DNA of 64,000 nt from Streptomyces sp. WZ-12 (GTDB taxonomy: Bacteria > Actinomycetota > Actinomycetes > Streptomycetales > Streptomycetaceae), in assembly GCF_028898845.1 (NCBI RefSeq), contig NZ_CP118574.1, forward strand, positions 806,001 to 870,000, written 5' to 3'. Each line of letters opens with the position of its first letter. Position 1 is the stretch's first letter. Both the position numbers and the translations under genes were made by a program. Shown one piece after another: positions 55,413 to 63,774 of the stretch. The notes beneath the pieces are model-generated. The model made no database searches. It worked only from the letters and a program-made list of their open reading frames with translations, and was not told the DNA's origin.

Positions 55413-56165
55413 ATGACTTCTTTCGAACTCGTCGGACGCGTGGCCCTGGTGACCGGGGCGACCAGCGGCATCGGTGCCGCCACCGCCGCGCTGCTCGCCG
55501 AGCGGGGTGCTCACGTGCTGGTCGCGGGCCGGGACCGGGCCCGCGGCGACGCCGTGGTCGCCGGCATCCGTGACCGCGGCGGCAGGGCGGACTTCGTCGC
55601 CGCCGACCTGCGCACCGCGGAGGCGGTACGGCAGTTGGCCGGGCAGGCCCTCGCCCTGGGCGATGGCCGGGTGGACATCCTCGTCAACAACGCCGGTGTC
55701 TATCCGTTCGGGCCCACGGCGGAGGCGTCGCAGTCCGATGTGGACACCGTCTACGACCTGAACGTGAAGGCACCGTTCCACCTGATGGCGGCCCTTGCCC
55801 CGGCGATGACGGAGCGGGGGCACGGGGCGGTCGTGAACGTCAGCACCATGGTTGCCGAGTACGGCGTCGTGGGGATGGCGCTGTACGGGTCGAGCAAGGC
55901 CGCACTGAACCTGTTGACCAAGGCGTGGGCCGCCGAGTTCGGCCCCCACGGCGTGCGGGTCAACGCCGTGGAGCCGGGGCCGACCCGTACGGAGAGCACC
56001 GTCGGCATGGGCGAGGCCCTCGACGCCCTGGCCGCGCAGGCCCCGGCCGGGCGTCCGGCCGCGCCGGAGGAAATCGCCGAGGCGATCGCCTACTTGGCCA
56101 GCGACGCGGCCGGCTTCGTCCAGGGTGCGGTACTGCCCGTGGACGGCGGCCGCACCGCCGTCTGA
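55413..56165 (+). CDS. Short-chain dehydrogenase/reductase
   Basis: A 250-residue classical SDR. The cofactor site is GRVALVTGATSGIGAATAAL, with NNAG in ILVNNAGVYPFG, and the active site Ser/Tyr/Lys in NVSTMVAEYGVVGMALYGSS followed by K. Arg in the second strand (AGRDRARG) favours NADPH. The substrate is unknown. ATG with GGAGA upstream. An FAD monooxygenase gene follows 128 bp downstream on the same strand and may act in the same pathway. Confidence 0.95.
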   Translation: MTSFELVGRVALVTGATSGIGAATAALLAERGAHVLVAGRDRARGDAVVAGIRDRGGRADFVAADLRTAEAVRQLAGQALALGDGRVDILVNNAGVYPFGPTAEASQSDVDTVYDLNVKAPFHLMAALAPAMTERGHGAVVNVSTMVAEYGVVGMALYGSSKAALNLLTKAWAAEFGPHGVRVNAVEPGPTRTESTVGMGEALDALAAQAPAGRPAAPEEIAEAIAYLASDAAGFVQGAVLPVDGGRTAV

Positions 56166-56293
56166 GCCCGGGCCAGAGGAGGCGGGCGCATGCGTCCCGT
56201 CCGCGTCCGATCCGTCCGGCCCGGGCGGGCCAGGGTCCATCATTGATCCGGTAGGTCGCCCGACGGGACCCAGGCAGACGAGCGGAGTGGAAC

Positions 56294-57466
56294 GTGACAC
56301 GCATAGTGGTCATCGGTGGCGGGATCGCCGGTTCGGCGACGGCGTTGGCCCTGCACAAGGCGGGCTTCGACGTCAGCGTGCACGAGGCGCATCCCAACTC
56401 CGCCGAGGACATCGGGGCGTTCCTGACCCTGGCGAGCAACGGGATGCGCGCCGTGGCACAGCTCGACGCCTCGGATGCGGTCACCGGGATCGGCTTCCCG
56501 CTGTCCTCGATGCGCCTGCTCGACGACCGGGGCACCGAGGTGGCGCAGGCGCCCATGGGCCAGGCCGGCGACGCGCTGCTCCAGTACCGGTGTCTGCGCC
56601 GCGGCGAGTTGAACGCCGCCCTGCAGGGCGAGGTGGTCCGCCGGGGCATCGAGGTCCGGCACGGCGCGCGACTGGTGTCCGTGGCGGACGGCCCCGACGA
56701 GGTGACCGCGCGGTTCACCGACGGCAGCGCCGCGACAGGAGATCTGCTCATCGGCGCGGACGGCCTCAGCTCGACCGTCCGGCGTTCCCTCGCCCCCGGC
56801 GCGGAGCCCGCCTACGCGGGGCAGTGCGTCTTCTACGGCTACACGCGCAACGCCCCGGTGGCGGAGGACACCGGCCACATCACCATGGTGCGGAACAGCG
56901 TCGGCACCTTCGGTTACGCGGTCTCGCCGGACGGGGAGACCTACTGGTTCGCCCGGGTCGCCGGCGAGGCGATCCCCGCCGGGGAACTGGCGCACCCCAC
57001 CCCGTCCCGTTGGCGCGCGCAACTCCTCGACGTGCTGCGGAAGGACGCCTCGCCCGCCACGGAGATCGTCGCGGCCTCGACCGACGCCATCATGGCCACC
57101 AACGCCACCGAGCTGCCGCCGGGCACCCGTTGGCGCTCCGGACGGACGCTGCTCATCGGTGACGCCGCGCACGCGGCCTCGCCGGCGACGGGTCAGGGGG
57201 CCTCGATGGCGTTGGAGGACGCCGTCATCCTCGCCAAGTCCCTGCGGGACGCGCCCGATTCGGACGGCGCGTTCGCCCTCTACGAGGCGTGCCGCCGCCC
57301 GCGCGTGGAGCACAACATCACGGTCAGCGGGCAGATCTCCCGCGGCACCCGCAATCCGGCCCGCACCGGCCAGGCACCGAGTTCCCCACGCCCGGGCGAC
57401 GACACGTTGGTCAGCCAACTGGCGTGGGACGTTGACCTGCGCACGGTGTGCGACGGAGTGGGCTGA
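56294..57466 (+). CDS. FAD-dependent monooxygenase (PHBH/FAD_binding_3 type)
   Basis: A 390-residue flavoprotein with the dinucleotide motif VVIGGGIAGSATALALHKAG, the DG motif LLIGADGLSSTVRRSL and the GD motif RTLLIGDAAHAASPATGQGA. These are the three fingerprints of group A aromatic or related hydroxylases that use NAD(P)H and oxygen. The C-terminal 60 residues lack a thioredoxin-like domain, so it is a short form. The substrate cannot be deduced. Confidence 0.93.
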   Translation: MTRIVVIGGGIAGSATALALHKAGFDVSVHEAHPNSAEDIGAFLTLASNGMRAVAQLDASDAVTGIGFPLSSMRLLDDRGTEVAQAPMGQAGDALLQYRCLRRGELNAALQGEVVRRGIEVRHGARLVSVADGPDEVTARFTDGSAATGDLLIGADGLSSTVRRSLAPGAEPAYAGQCVFYGYTRNAPVAEDTGHITMVRNSVGTFGYAVSPDGETYWFARVAGEAIPAGELAHPTPSRWRAQLLDVLRKDASPATEIVAASTDAIMATNATELPPGTRWRSGRTLLIGDAAHAASPATGQGASMALEDAVILAKSLRDAPDSDGAFALYEACRRPRVEHNITVSGQISRGTRNPARTGQAPSSPRPGDDTLVSQLAWDVDLRTVCDGVG

Positions 57467-57699
57467 CGCCTGGGCCCGGGCCGGGCGTCGCGGCTCGTCG
57501 GCGCCCTGTCGGGCTCCAACGGCCCTGCCGTTCAGGGCAGTTCGGACCGGGCGAACGGCTGCGCGAGGAACGGCTCAAAAGCGACGCCTACCAGGGAGTA
57601 TTACCAATCCATGGTTGTCACATGACCTTTTCTTTTCCTAGCCTGCTCTCGCGGGGCGCAACAACCGCACTCCGCACGAGCCGGCCCAGACATCACAGA

Positions 57700-57732
57700 A
57701 CCGGGGGCATGCTGCTCCAGCATGCCCCCGGT
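57700..57732 (+). terminator. Hairpin in the gap after the monooxygenase gene
   Basis: ACCGGGGGCATGC and GCATGCCCCCGGT form a perfect 13-bp stem with a 7-base loop. It lies in the 363-bp gap (57467-57829), where no gene is seen. It could end the monooxygenase transcript or fold in the leader of the next gene. Confidence 0.65.
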
Positions 57733-57829
57733 CGGTTCGGCCCGTGACGCATCGCATCGACCACCAGCTCTGGCAGGCAACGGGTCAGGCGCGACGCGCA
57801 ACCCACGCGACCACACATCGGAGGGTACC

Positions 57830-58693
57830 GTGAACCACCCCAACCGGTTAAGAGCCGCGATCCAGGCGGACGGCACCACCCCGCTGATCGGCGTCTTCGA
57901 CATGTTCTCCGCGTCTTTGGCGGCGCGTCACTACGACGGGATGTTCATCTCCGGCTTCGGCTTCGCCGCGTCCCACTACGGCCTACCGGACATCGGCTTC
58001 ATCGCCTGGCCCGACATCGTCGCCTTCGTACAACGGCTCCGACTGGCCTTCCCCCAACAGCACTTGCTGGTCGACATCGACGACGGCTACGTCGACCCGG
58101 AGACCGCGTGCCACGTCGTCCAGCAGTTGGAGGCCGCCGGCGCCTCCGGCGTGATCCTGGAGGACCAGCAGCGTCCCCGTCGCTGCGGCCACGTCGACGG
58201 CAAACAGGTCCTACCGTTGGAGGAGTACCTGGCCAAGCTCGACATGGTCCTCCAGGCACGGCGGGACCTGCTCGTCGTCGCCCGCACCGACGCCACCGAG
58301 GAGGAGGAAATCCTGCGCCGGGCCAAGGCATTGGCCGCGACCGAAGCGGATGTGATCCTGGTGGACGGCGTCCGCAGCGTCGACTGGATCCACAAGGTAC
58401 GCCGCGTCATCGGCGACAAGCCACTGCTGTTCAACCAGATCGCCGGCGGCAAGTCACCGCGACTGTCGCTCACCGAGCTCGACCAACTCGGCGTCGACGT
58501 CGCCATCTACAGCACTCCTTGCCTCTTCGCCGCGCAGACCGCCATCGACCAGGCACTGGGCGATCTGAAGCAGGCTGACGGCCGACTGCCGGAGCACCGT
58601 TCGGGCGCGGTCGGCGTCAACGAGTGCCTGGCGCTGCTGGAGCAGAACATCAGCCGTCATCACGACCGGGTCCCGGCGAACGCCGCACACTGA
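57830..58693 (+). CDS. Isocitrate lyase/PEP mutase-family enzyme
   Basis: A 287-residue (beta-alpha)8 enzyme of the superfamily that includes 2-methylisocitrate lyase, PEP mutase, carboxyPEP mutase and oxaloacetate hydrolase. Metal-binding acids are in LLVDIDDGYVD (Asp82, 84, 85) and the mobile loop is EDQQRPRRCGHVDGK with Cys119. A CGH loop is characteristic of lyases rather than PEP mutase, which has a different loop. The substrate is therefore probably a 2-hydroxy di- or tricarboxylate, but a role in phosphonate metabolism cannot be excluded. GTG start with GGAGGG upstream. Confidence 0.85.
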   Translation: MNHPNRLRAAIQADGTTPLIGVFDMFSASLAARHYDGMFISGFGFAASHYGLPDIGFIAWPDIVAFVQRLRLAFPQQHLLVDIDDGYVDPETACHVVQQLEAAGASGVILEDQQRPRRCGHVDGKQVLPLEEYLAKLDMVLQARRDLLVVARTDATEEEEILRRAKALAATEADVILVDGVRSVDWIHKVRRVIGDKPLLFNQIAGGKSPRLSLTELDQLGVDVAIYSTPCLFAAQTAIDQALGDLKQADGRLPEHRSGAVGVNECLALLEQNISRHHDRVPANAAH

Positions 58694-58721
58694 CGCCCGA
58701 CGGCAGCACCGCAGCACCTGC

Positions 58722-58787
58722 GCAGGGGCCGTGTCGCTCCCCCGGTACCGGTCGGTATCGGAACCGGTCACCCGACACGGCCCCTGC
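58722..58787 (+). terminator. Long stem-loop between the lyase-family and transporter genes
   Basis: GCAGGGGCCGTGTCG and CGACACGGCCCCTGC pair perfectly over 15 bases. The 36-base loop contains its own small hairpin around CCGGTACCGG. It begins 29 bases after the stop codon, typical of a streptomycete terminator. Confidence 0.82.
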
Positions 58788-58839
58788 CCCTTCCCCTGCC
58801 TGCCCCGCACCGCTCCCCTCCCCTTCTGCCGGAGGAACC

Positions 58840-59895
58840 GTGCCGCGTCCCGCTCCCGACCACCCCACCCGCCGGGTCCTGCGCCGCGTCGACTGGTACA
58901 TCGTCGCGCTGTTCTGCGTCATCGGCCTGGCCGCCCTCGTCCCGGCCGACGGCGCGGCCGCCGACGGCGTCTCGCTCGCCGCCCGCCTGGCGGTCGGACT
59001 GCTCTTCTTCCTCTACGGCGCCCGGCTCTCCCCACAGGCCGCCCTCGACGGCGTGCGGCACTGGCGACTGCACCTCCCCGTCCTGGCCCTCACCTTCGTC
59101 GCGTTCCCGGCCGTCGGTCTGGCGGCCGGGCTGCTACCGCACGCCGTGCTCGGCCCCGAACTGGCCGCCGCCGTCCTGTTCTTGACCGTGCTCCCCTCCA
59201 CGGTCCAGTCCTCCATCGCCTTCACCTCGATGGCCCGCGGCAATGTGGCCGCCGCCATCTGCTCGGCGTCCTTCTCCACCGTCCTCGGCGTCATCCTGAC
59301 CCCGTTGCTCGCCGTCACCCTGCTCCGACAGACCGGCGCCAGCCCCGGCGACGCCCCCATCACGCCGTCCCAACTCACCGACATCGCCGTCCAACTCCTC
59401 CTGCCCTTCCTGGCCGGCCAGGCAGCGCGCCGCTGGATCGCCGACTGGCTCGGCAGGCACCGGATGCTGACCACCCTCTGCGACCGCGGCTCGATCCTGC
59501 TCGTGGTCTACTCCGCATTCAGCCGGGGCGTCACGTCCGGAATCTGGCACCGCGTTCCGCCGCCCCAACTGCTGCTCCTGGCCGTGGTCTGCGCGCTGCT
59601 GCTCGCCTTCGCGCTCTCCGCCGCCCACGGCACCGCCCGCCTGATCGGCCTGCCCCGCGCCGACCGGGTCACCGCCGTCTTCTGCGGCTCCAACAAGAGC
59701 CTGGCCAGCGGGTTGCCGATGGCCACCGTGCTGTTCCCGCCGGACCGGATCGGCATCACCGTGCTCCCCCTGATGCTCTACCACACCCTCCAACTCGTGC
59801 TCTGCGCCTACCTGGCCCGCCGCTGGCCCACACCGACGCCCACACCGGCGTTGTCAGATTGTCCGCGCTCCGCCGCTTCAACGTGCGGTCGGTAG
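58840..59895 (+). CDS. Bile acid:sodium symporter-like (SBF/YfeH type) transporter
   Basis: A 351-residue membrane protein with about ten helices of the SBF-like (DUF4137) group. The typical early helix FFLYGARLSPQAALDG and the two conserved substrate/cation regions LFLTVLPSTVQSSIAFTSMA and AVFCGSNKSLASGLPMATVL are present. Transport of organic anions with sodium is the family role. GTG start with GGAGGAA immediately upstream. A substrate related to the neighbouring lyase-family enzyme is possible, although a terminator separates the genes. Confidence 0.9.
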   Translation: MPRPAPDHPTRRVLRRVDWYIVALFCVIGLAALVPADGAAADGVSLAARLAVGLLFFLYGARLSPQAALDGVRHWRLHLPVLALTFVAFPAVGLAAGLLPHAVLGPELAAAVLFLTVLPSTVQSSIAFTSMARGNVAAAICSASFSTVLGVILTPLLAVTLLRQTGASPGDAPITPSQLTDIAVQLLLPFLAGQAARRWIADWLGRHRMLTTLCDRGSILLVVYSAFSRGVTSGIWHRVPPPQLLLLAVVCALLLAFALSAAHGTARLIGLPRADRVTAVFCGSNKSLASGLPMATVLFPPDRIGITVLPLMLYHTLQLVLCAYLARRWPTPTPTPALSDCPRSAASTCGR

Positions 59896-59905
59896 CCGCG
59901 TGGCG

Positions 59906-60817
59906 CTATCCGGCTGCCCAGGGCATCGGGTCAGGCCGGCGGCGCCACCACCATCCACGTTCAGCCTGTTCCGTATGTGCTCCAGAGGGGCGGCCGATGA
60001 CGAGTCCGTCTTCGTCTTGGACGGTGCAACGTGCGAGAACATCGTCCAGCTTCTGAATTGAATCTGCCAGAGCTTCCCTGGTCACCGGTGGGGCGATCTT
60101 GACCAGTTGGGCCAACTCATCGCGAAGGGCAAGGTCTTTGCGATACAAGTCGATTGGGTACTTTCCACCTGGTCGCCACCCGGACTCCATGCGCCGCACC
60201 ATCCTTTCCCAGAGGAAGAGCGATGTGCGGACCTCATAGATGAGGGTTCCTGGCTTGTCTTCGAGCTGGCCGCTCGCTTCAGCGTCGTGAGATTCACGGA
60301 GCTTTTCTACGACAGCCACGAACTGGCCCGTGGCGGGCGTCGGGATGGTCTGCGCCGCAAGGATCTCCGGGAGTTGCATTACCTGCGCGTTGGGGAGCCC
60401 TGCGACTGGCTCCTCGACCGCATCGACCCTAAAGTGCACAACTTCCTCGTCAGACTGGACCAGGCGAGCACGCGTAACCAAAGGTTCGGGTGTCACGGCC
60501 CAGTACGCGCTCGGGATTTTTTCCTCCGCGGGGTAGAGCACAACAGACCCTGACTTGATGGACAGCGCAAGCGCAAGGTCCGCTTCTGCGGGCCGCTCCG
60601 GCACCCAGTTCTGGATATCGATGTCCAGGGAAAGGGCGAGATCCCCGCGCAGTTGGGAGTAGTCACACAGCACGGCTGCGTCCCAGTTCCTGGCGTCCTG
60701 GTCTCCGTCTGCATCGGCTACGTCCACGGATTCCACGGGCACCCTGAAGCAAGTTGCCAGGGCCTCCGCAATCTCTCCTGGAAGGAGCTGGTTGACGGTC
60801 AAGAGGTTGTAGGTCAC
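59906..60817 (-). CDS. Putative immunity protein of the WXG100-linked toxin
   Basis: I recognise no family. The 303-residue protein is soluble and acidic in its N-terminal half (LPGEIAEALATCFRVPVESV, DYSQLRGDLALSLDIDIQNW), with no signal peptide. Around residues 190-255 it has a charged helical part (TSLFLWERMVRRMESGWRPG). Its start overlaps the end of the toxin-like gene by four bases, exactly where immunity genes of polymorphic toxins lie. Immunity function is inference from position only. Its GC content is visibly lower than most genes of the window. Confidence 0.6.
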   Translation of the reverse strand: MTYNLLTVNQLLPGEIAEALATCFRVPVESVDVADADGDQDARNWDAAVLCDYSQLRGDLALSLDIDIQNWVPERPAEADLALALSIKSGSVVLYPAEEKIPSAYWAVTPEPLVTRARLVQSDEEVVHFRVDAVEEPVAGLPNAQVMQLPEILAAQTIPTPATGQFVAVVEKLRESHDAEASGQLEDKPGTLIYEVRTSLFLWERMVRRMESGWRPGGKYPIDLYRKDLALRDELAQLVKIAPPVTREALADSIQKLDDVLARCTVQDEDGLVIGRPSGAHTEQAERGWWWRRRPDPMPWAAG

Positions 60818-62127
60818 GGCGCGTATTCCCCGTTGTAGATTTTGAGTGCCTTCTGGACGGATTCGGGATTGTTCACGAAGCGAGGAGCCTTGGTCAACTG
60901 AGGGGCAGCACCTAGGTCACCTTTAGCTTTCGCTATCTGCTGAAGTGCAGCGTACTCGTTTCGATCAAGCTCAACGAACCCGGGGCCGGAGATCGGGAAC
61001 GATGTGCCGTTAGCTTCGATGCCGTACCTACGGCCGTTAATCTCGTACTCATTCCCATTCCCTACGAGGTCCGCCTTGCCATCGGCGATGCCTGCAAGGT
61101 CTCTGTCCACTTCCTTTTCGTAACCGCGGAGAATGACCGTGTTCTTAGGTTTGATCTCGCCGCGTGCAGCCCCACCGGGACTGTGCCGCGAGTTCGGCCG
61201 CCTGATGGTCTTTCCTGCCGCAGCCCCCTTCAGGTTGGCGTTCGCCGCCCATTCTCCGGTGGAACTTTGCGAACCGCCAGTGCCACCTTGGGCGTTCCTC
61301 AACAAGGGCTGCCCTGTCGGACCGACGGGCCCTTCACCTGCCATCACCACACGCGGGCCAGCCAGCGGGATGTTGAGGTTGCCCAAGTCCTCCAGCTTCA
61401 TCCCGCCCAGGACATTCTTGACGCCACCGCCCTCGGCCACGGCTTTGGCGCCGCGAGCAGCCCCTCCGAGGGCTCCGCCCAGGAGTACACCGGTGACACC
61501 AGCGTCCTTGATCTCAGCGAGGTTGATGCCGTGTTGGTCACCGAGCAGGTTCCTACCACCTTGGGCGACGACCACGTCCACCGTGATGGCCTCGATACCA
61601 CCGATCGCCGCGGTGGCCAGGACGGTACCGGCGATCTCGGTAATGGTGGCTGAAACGGCAACGCCCGCAGCAGCCGCAGCCGCCTCAAGCGTCGCGGTGG
61701 CTCCCGCGGCGGCGACTTCGCTGATGCCACCGGTGAAGACGGCCAGCGCCGTACCGGCGACCAAGACCGCCCCGGCAATCTCCAACTCGTGCTCGATCTT
61801 CTTCTTCGCCTCGGCGGTCTGGTCGGCGAACTTGTCCAGCGCCTTGGCCATGTCCCGTGCGGCCGTGGCGACATCATCGAGGTAGCCCTTCCCGCCGCCG
61901 TGATACTTCTTCCAGAACGCACCGAACACCTCAATGCCGGCGCCCTTGTTGTTGTCGATGACGTCCTGGGCCTTCTTGTGGCAGGCAGACGTGCAGTCCT
62001 CGACCTCGTCGGCGAAGGTCCGCCAGGCGCGGGCAGCCTCTCTGAGTTCGTCCTCGTCTCCCTCCGGAAACCACATCCCGGTTAAGTCCTGGACGATCTC
62101 CTTCGCCTTGTCCGCAGCCCCCATCAA
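60814..62127 (-). CDS. WXG-type polymorphic toxin with unknown C-terminal domain
   Basis: A 437-residue protein. Residues 1-115 are a helical WXG/LXG-like export module (DELREAARAWRTFADEVEDC, FGAFWKKYHGGGKGYLDDVA). An Ala/Gly-rich hydrophobic stretch (115-235) follows, then a flexible linker and a C-terminal domain (about 325-437) with VILRGYEKEVDRDLAGIADG, EYEINGRRYGIEANGTSFPI and FVELDRNEYAALQQIAKAKG. This layout is that of toxins exported by a type VII (ESX) system. The C-terminal domain is not one I can name. Gene overlaps by four bases on both sides with the WXG100 partner and the putative immunity gene. Confidence 0.78.
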   Translation of the reverse strand: MMGAADKAKEIVQDLTGMWFPEGDEDELREAARAWRTFADEVEDCTSACHKKAQDVIDNNKGAGIEVFGAFWKKYHGGGKGYLDDVATAARDMAKALDKFADQTAEAKKKIEHELEIAGAVLVAGTALAVFTGGISEVAAAGATATLEAAAAAAGVAVSATITEIAGTVLATAAIGGIEAITVDVVVAQGGRNLLGDQHGINLAEIKDAGVTGVLLGGALGGAARGAKAVAEGGGVKNVLGGMKLEDLGNLNIPLAGPRVVMAGEGPVGPTGQPLLRNAQGGTGGSQSSTGEWAANANLKGAAAGKTIRRPNSRHSPGGAARGEIKPKNTVILRGYEKEVDRDLAGIADGKADLVGNGNEYEINGRRYGIEANGTSFPISGPGFVELDRNEYAALQQIAKAKGDLGAAPQLTKAPRFVNNPESVQKALKIYNGEYAP

Positions 62128-62441
62128 GCACCCTCCTTGAAACCGGACTTGGCCGACCGGTCCACCTCCTCGTGGTTGGCCGCCATGTCGTTCATGGCCT
62201 TGGTGATGCTCGACAGCCCCTTCACCAGCGCCCCGGCGGCCTTCTCAATCTGCGCCCGATGCGGCGCGTAGACGTGCTCGAACTTCTTGCCCTGCTCGTC
62301 ACCACCCCACGGCTCCCCCAACCCGTCCAGCGCGTGCCGAAGCTTGGTCGTCGCTCGCTCCAGTGCAGCGGACTCGTGGTGGAACGTCGGCGCTGCGGAC
62401 TTGAGTTGGTCGGTGTCTACGTCGAAGCCGTCGCCAGCCAT
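62124..62441 (-). CDS. WXG100-family type VII secretion protein
   Basis: A 105-residue helical hairpin protein: FDVDTDQLKSAAPTFHHESA, then the turn LGEPWGGDEQGKKFEHVYAP with the Trp-x-Gly motif, and a second helix ending ANHEEVDRSAKSGF. Such proteins are substrates or chaperone partners of ESX toxins. The ATG at 62441 has GAGGGGGC upstream. It is the first gene of the WXG100-toxin-immunity operon. The secretion machinery itself is not in this window. Confidence 0.88.
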   Translation of the reverse strand: MAGDGFDVDTDQLKSAAPTFHHESAALERATTKLRHALDGLGEPWGGDEQGKKFEHVYAPHRAQIEKAAGALVKGLSSITKAMNDMAANHEEVDRSAKSGFKEGA

Positions 62442-62680
62442 GCGCGCCCCCTCGGCCTTGTTCTCCATCACGTCGCGAGCCACTAACAGTCCTGACCGGC
62501 TCACAGGTGGCGACGATGACACACGGCACTGACAGCCGATCTTGCCGGTGGGCGCTATCCGGCCACTCGGCGTCCCTCAGGTCGTCAGCGTCACCAACGG
62601 TTGTGACTGCCGTGGTTGCGACTGCCCGCTCATCAACCAAAGGCGATTGTCAGTGGCCTACGAGACGATGTCAGATGTCC

Positions 62681-63230
62681 ATGGAAATCGTTCGAGCCCA
62701 TCGGTTCGCTCTCGATCCAACTCCCGACCAGGCTGCTGTCCTTGAGCGGCATGCCAACCGTCCCGGTGCGGGTTCAACTTCGCGCTGGGGATGAAGGTGA
62801 CCGTCTTCCAGCAGTGGCATGCCGGCCGCGACGCCCTGGTCTCGGCCGACATGCCCAAGACCGAAGCGAATAAGAAGGCGCCGAAGGTGAGCATCCCGAC
62901 CCGGATCAGGACACAGGCGTTCTTCCGGGAGACCAAGGGAACCGGCTTCATCGGTCCGCTCCGCAAAGGCGAGAGACGCAAAGCTCCTTATCCCTGGTGG
63001 GAGAGCGTCAACAACCGGGCGTACTACACCGCTTTCGAAGACGCCGACACCGCGTGGAAGAACTGGTTGGACTGCCTGGCTGGGAGACGCCCTCCCATGG
63101 GCTCCCGAGGTTCAAGCGCAAGGGACGTTGCAGGGAGTCGTTCCGGATCGTCCACGATGTCAAGAACCCGGACATCCGCCTGGAAGGCTACCGACGTCTG
63201 CGTATCCCGGGCGGCGGAGGCCAGAAGCCC
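62681..63230 (+). pseudogene. TnpB (IS200/IS605-type) remnant with frameshifts
   Basis: The sequence opens MEIVRAHRFALDPTPDQAAV, the usual TnpB start. It shifts frame near 62750, continues as FNFALGMKVTVFQQWHAGRD and EDADTAWKNWLDCLAGRR, then shifts again near 63085 to GLPRFKRKGRCRESFRIVHD and LEGYRRLRIPG. After about 63230 similarity is lost, so the catalytic RuvC region is missing. TnpB is an RNA-guided nuclease accessory of IS200/IS605 elements; this copy is dead. No TnpA partner is visible. Confidence 0.88.
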
Positions 63231-63272
63231 TTCACCGGTCCGCACACTCGAACCCGCGACACTCGTCGTTAC

Positions 63273-63305
63273 CGGATCCTCCCGCGATCGCGGGGGGGGG
63301 ATCCG
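63273..63305. repeat. Palindrome with G9 run next to the TnpB remnant
   Basis: CGGATCC and GGATCCG flank CCCGCGATCGCGGG, giving an imperfect 33-bp palindrome that contains nine consecutive G. IS200/IS605 elements end in subterminal hairpins, so this may be an element end. The G-run may also hide a sequencing error. Confidence 0.4.
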
Positions 63306-63721
63306 TCGTACTGGCGGTGCAAGTTGATCCAGGTTTCGTTCCCCCCGCCGACACAGGGGTGTTCCGCTCCGGGTCGGTCGCGAGCTGCCGGCACCTCGTT
63401 ATCCGCGCCAGCGGGGGCCGCCGGCAGCCATCGACGTCGTTGCGGCAGTCATCGGCGAGACCACCGGCGAGGCCCCCAAGCATGCGCTGGTCGACCGGTA
63501 GCCCGTCACCATGGGGCCGAGAGGTCAATTATGGAGTCACGCGCTAACGTCCCACCGGGTCACCACCGTGTCGGCCCTCGCCATGAGCGTCACCCTCTCC
63601 CACGGCGGCCTGGCCACCAAGGACGCTTCTCCGAACGGGAGTTGGTGTGACGGACCTACTGGGACAAGCATTCCGACGAGACGTGGACGCATGACCTGCG
63701 CCGCGTCCGCTACTGAGACGT
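63306..63721. other. Gap with scrambled coding scraps
   Basis: No intact gene. A short plus-strand reading YWDKHSDETWTHDLRRVRY ends at a stop near 63717, but the frame is closed just upstream, so it is at most a gene fragment. Confidence 0.35.
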
Positions 63722-63760
63722 CGTCCCACGACACGAGGCGCTCGCCCGTGTCGTGGGACG
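63722..63760 (-). terminator. Terminator-like hairpin after the synthetase fragment
   Basis: CGTCCCACGACACG and CGTGTCGTGGGACG pair over 14 bases around an 11-base loop. On the minus strand it starts 15 bases after the stop codon of the aminoacyl-tRNA synthetase fragment. Confidence 0.7.
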
Positions 63761-63774
63761 CACTCCACGGCCGA

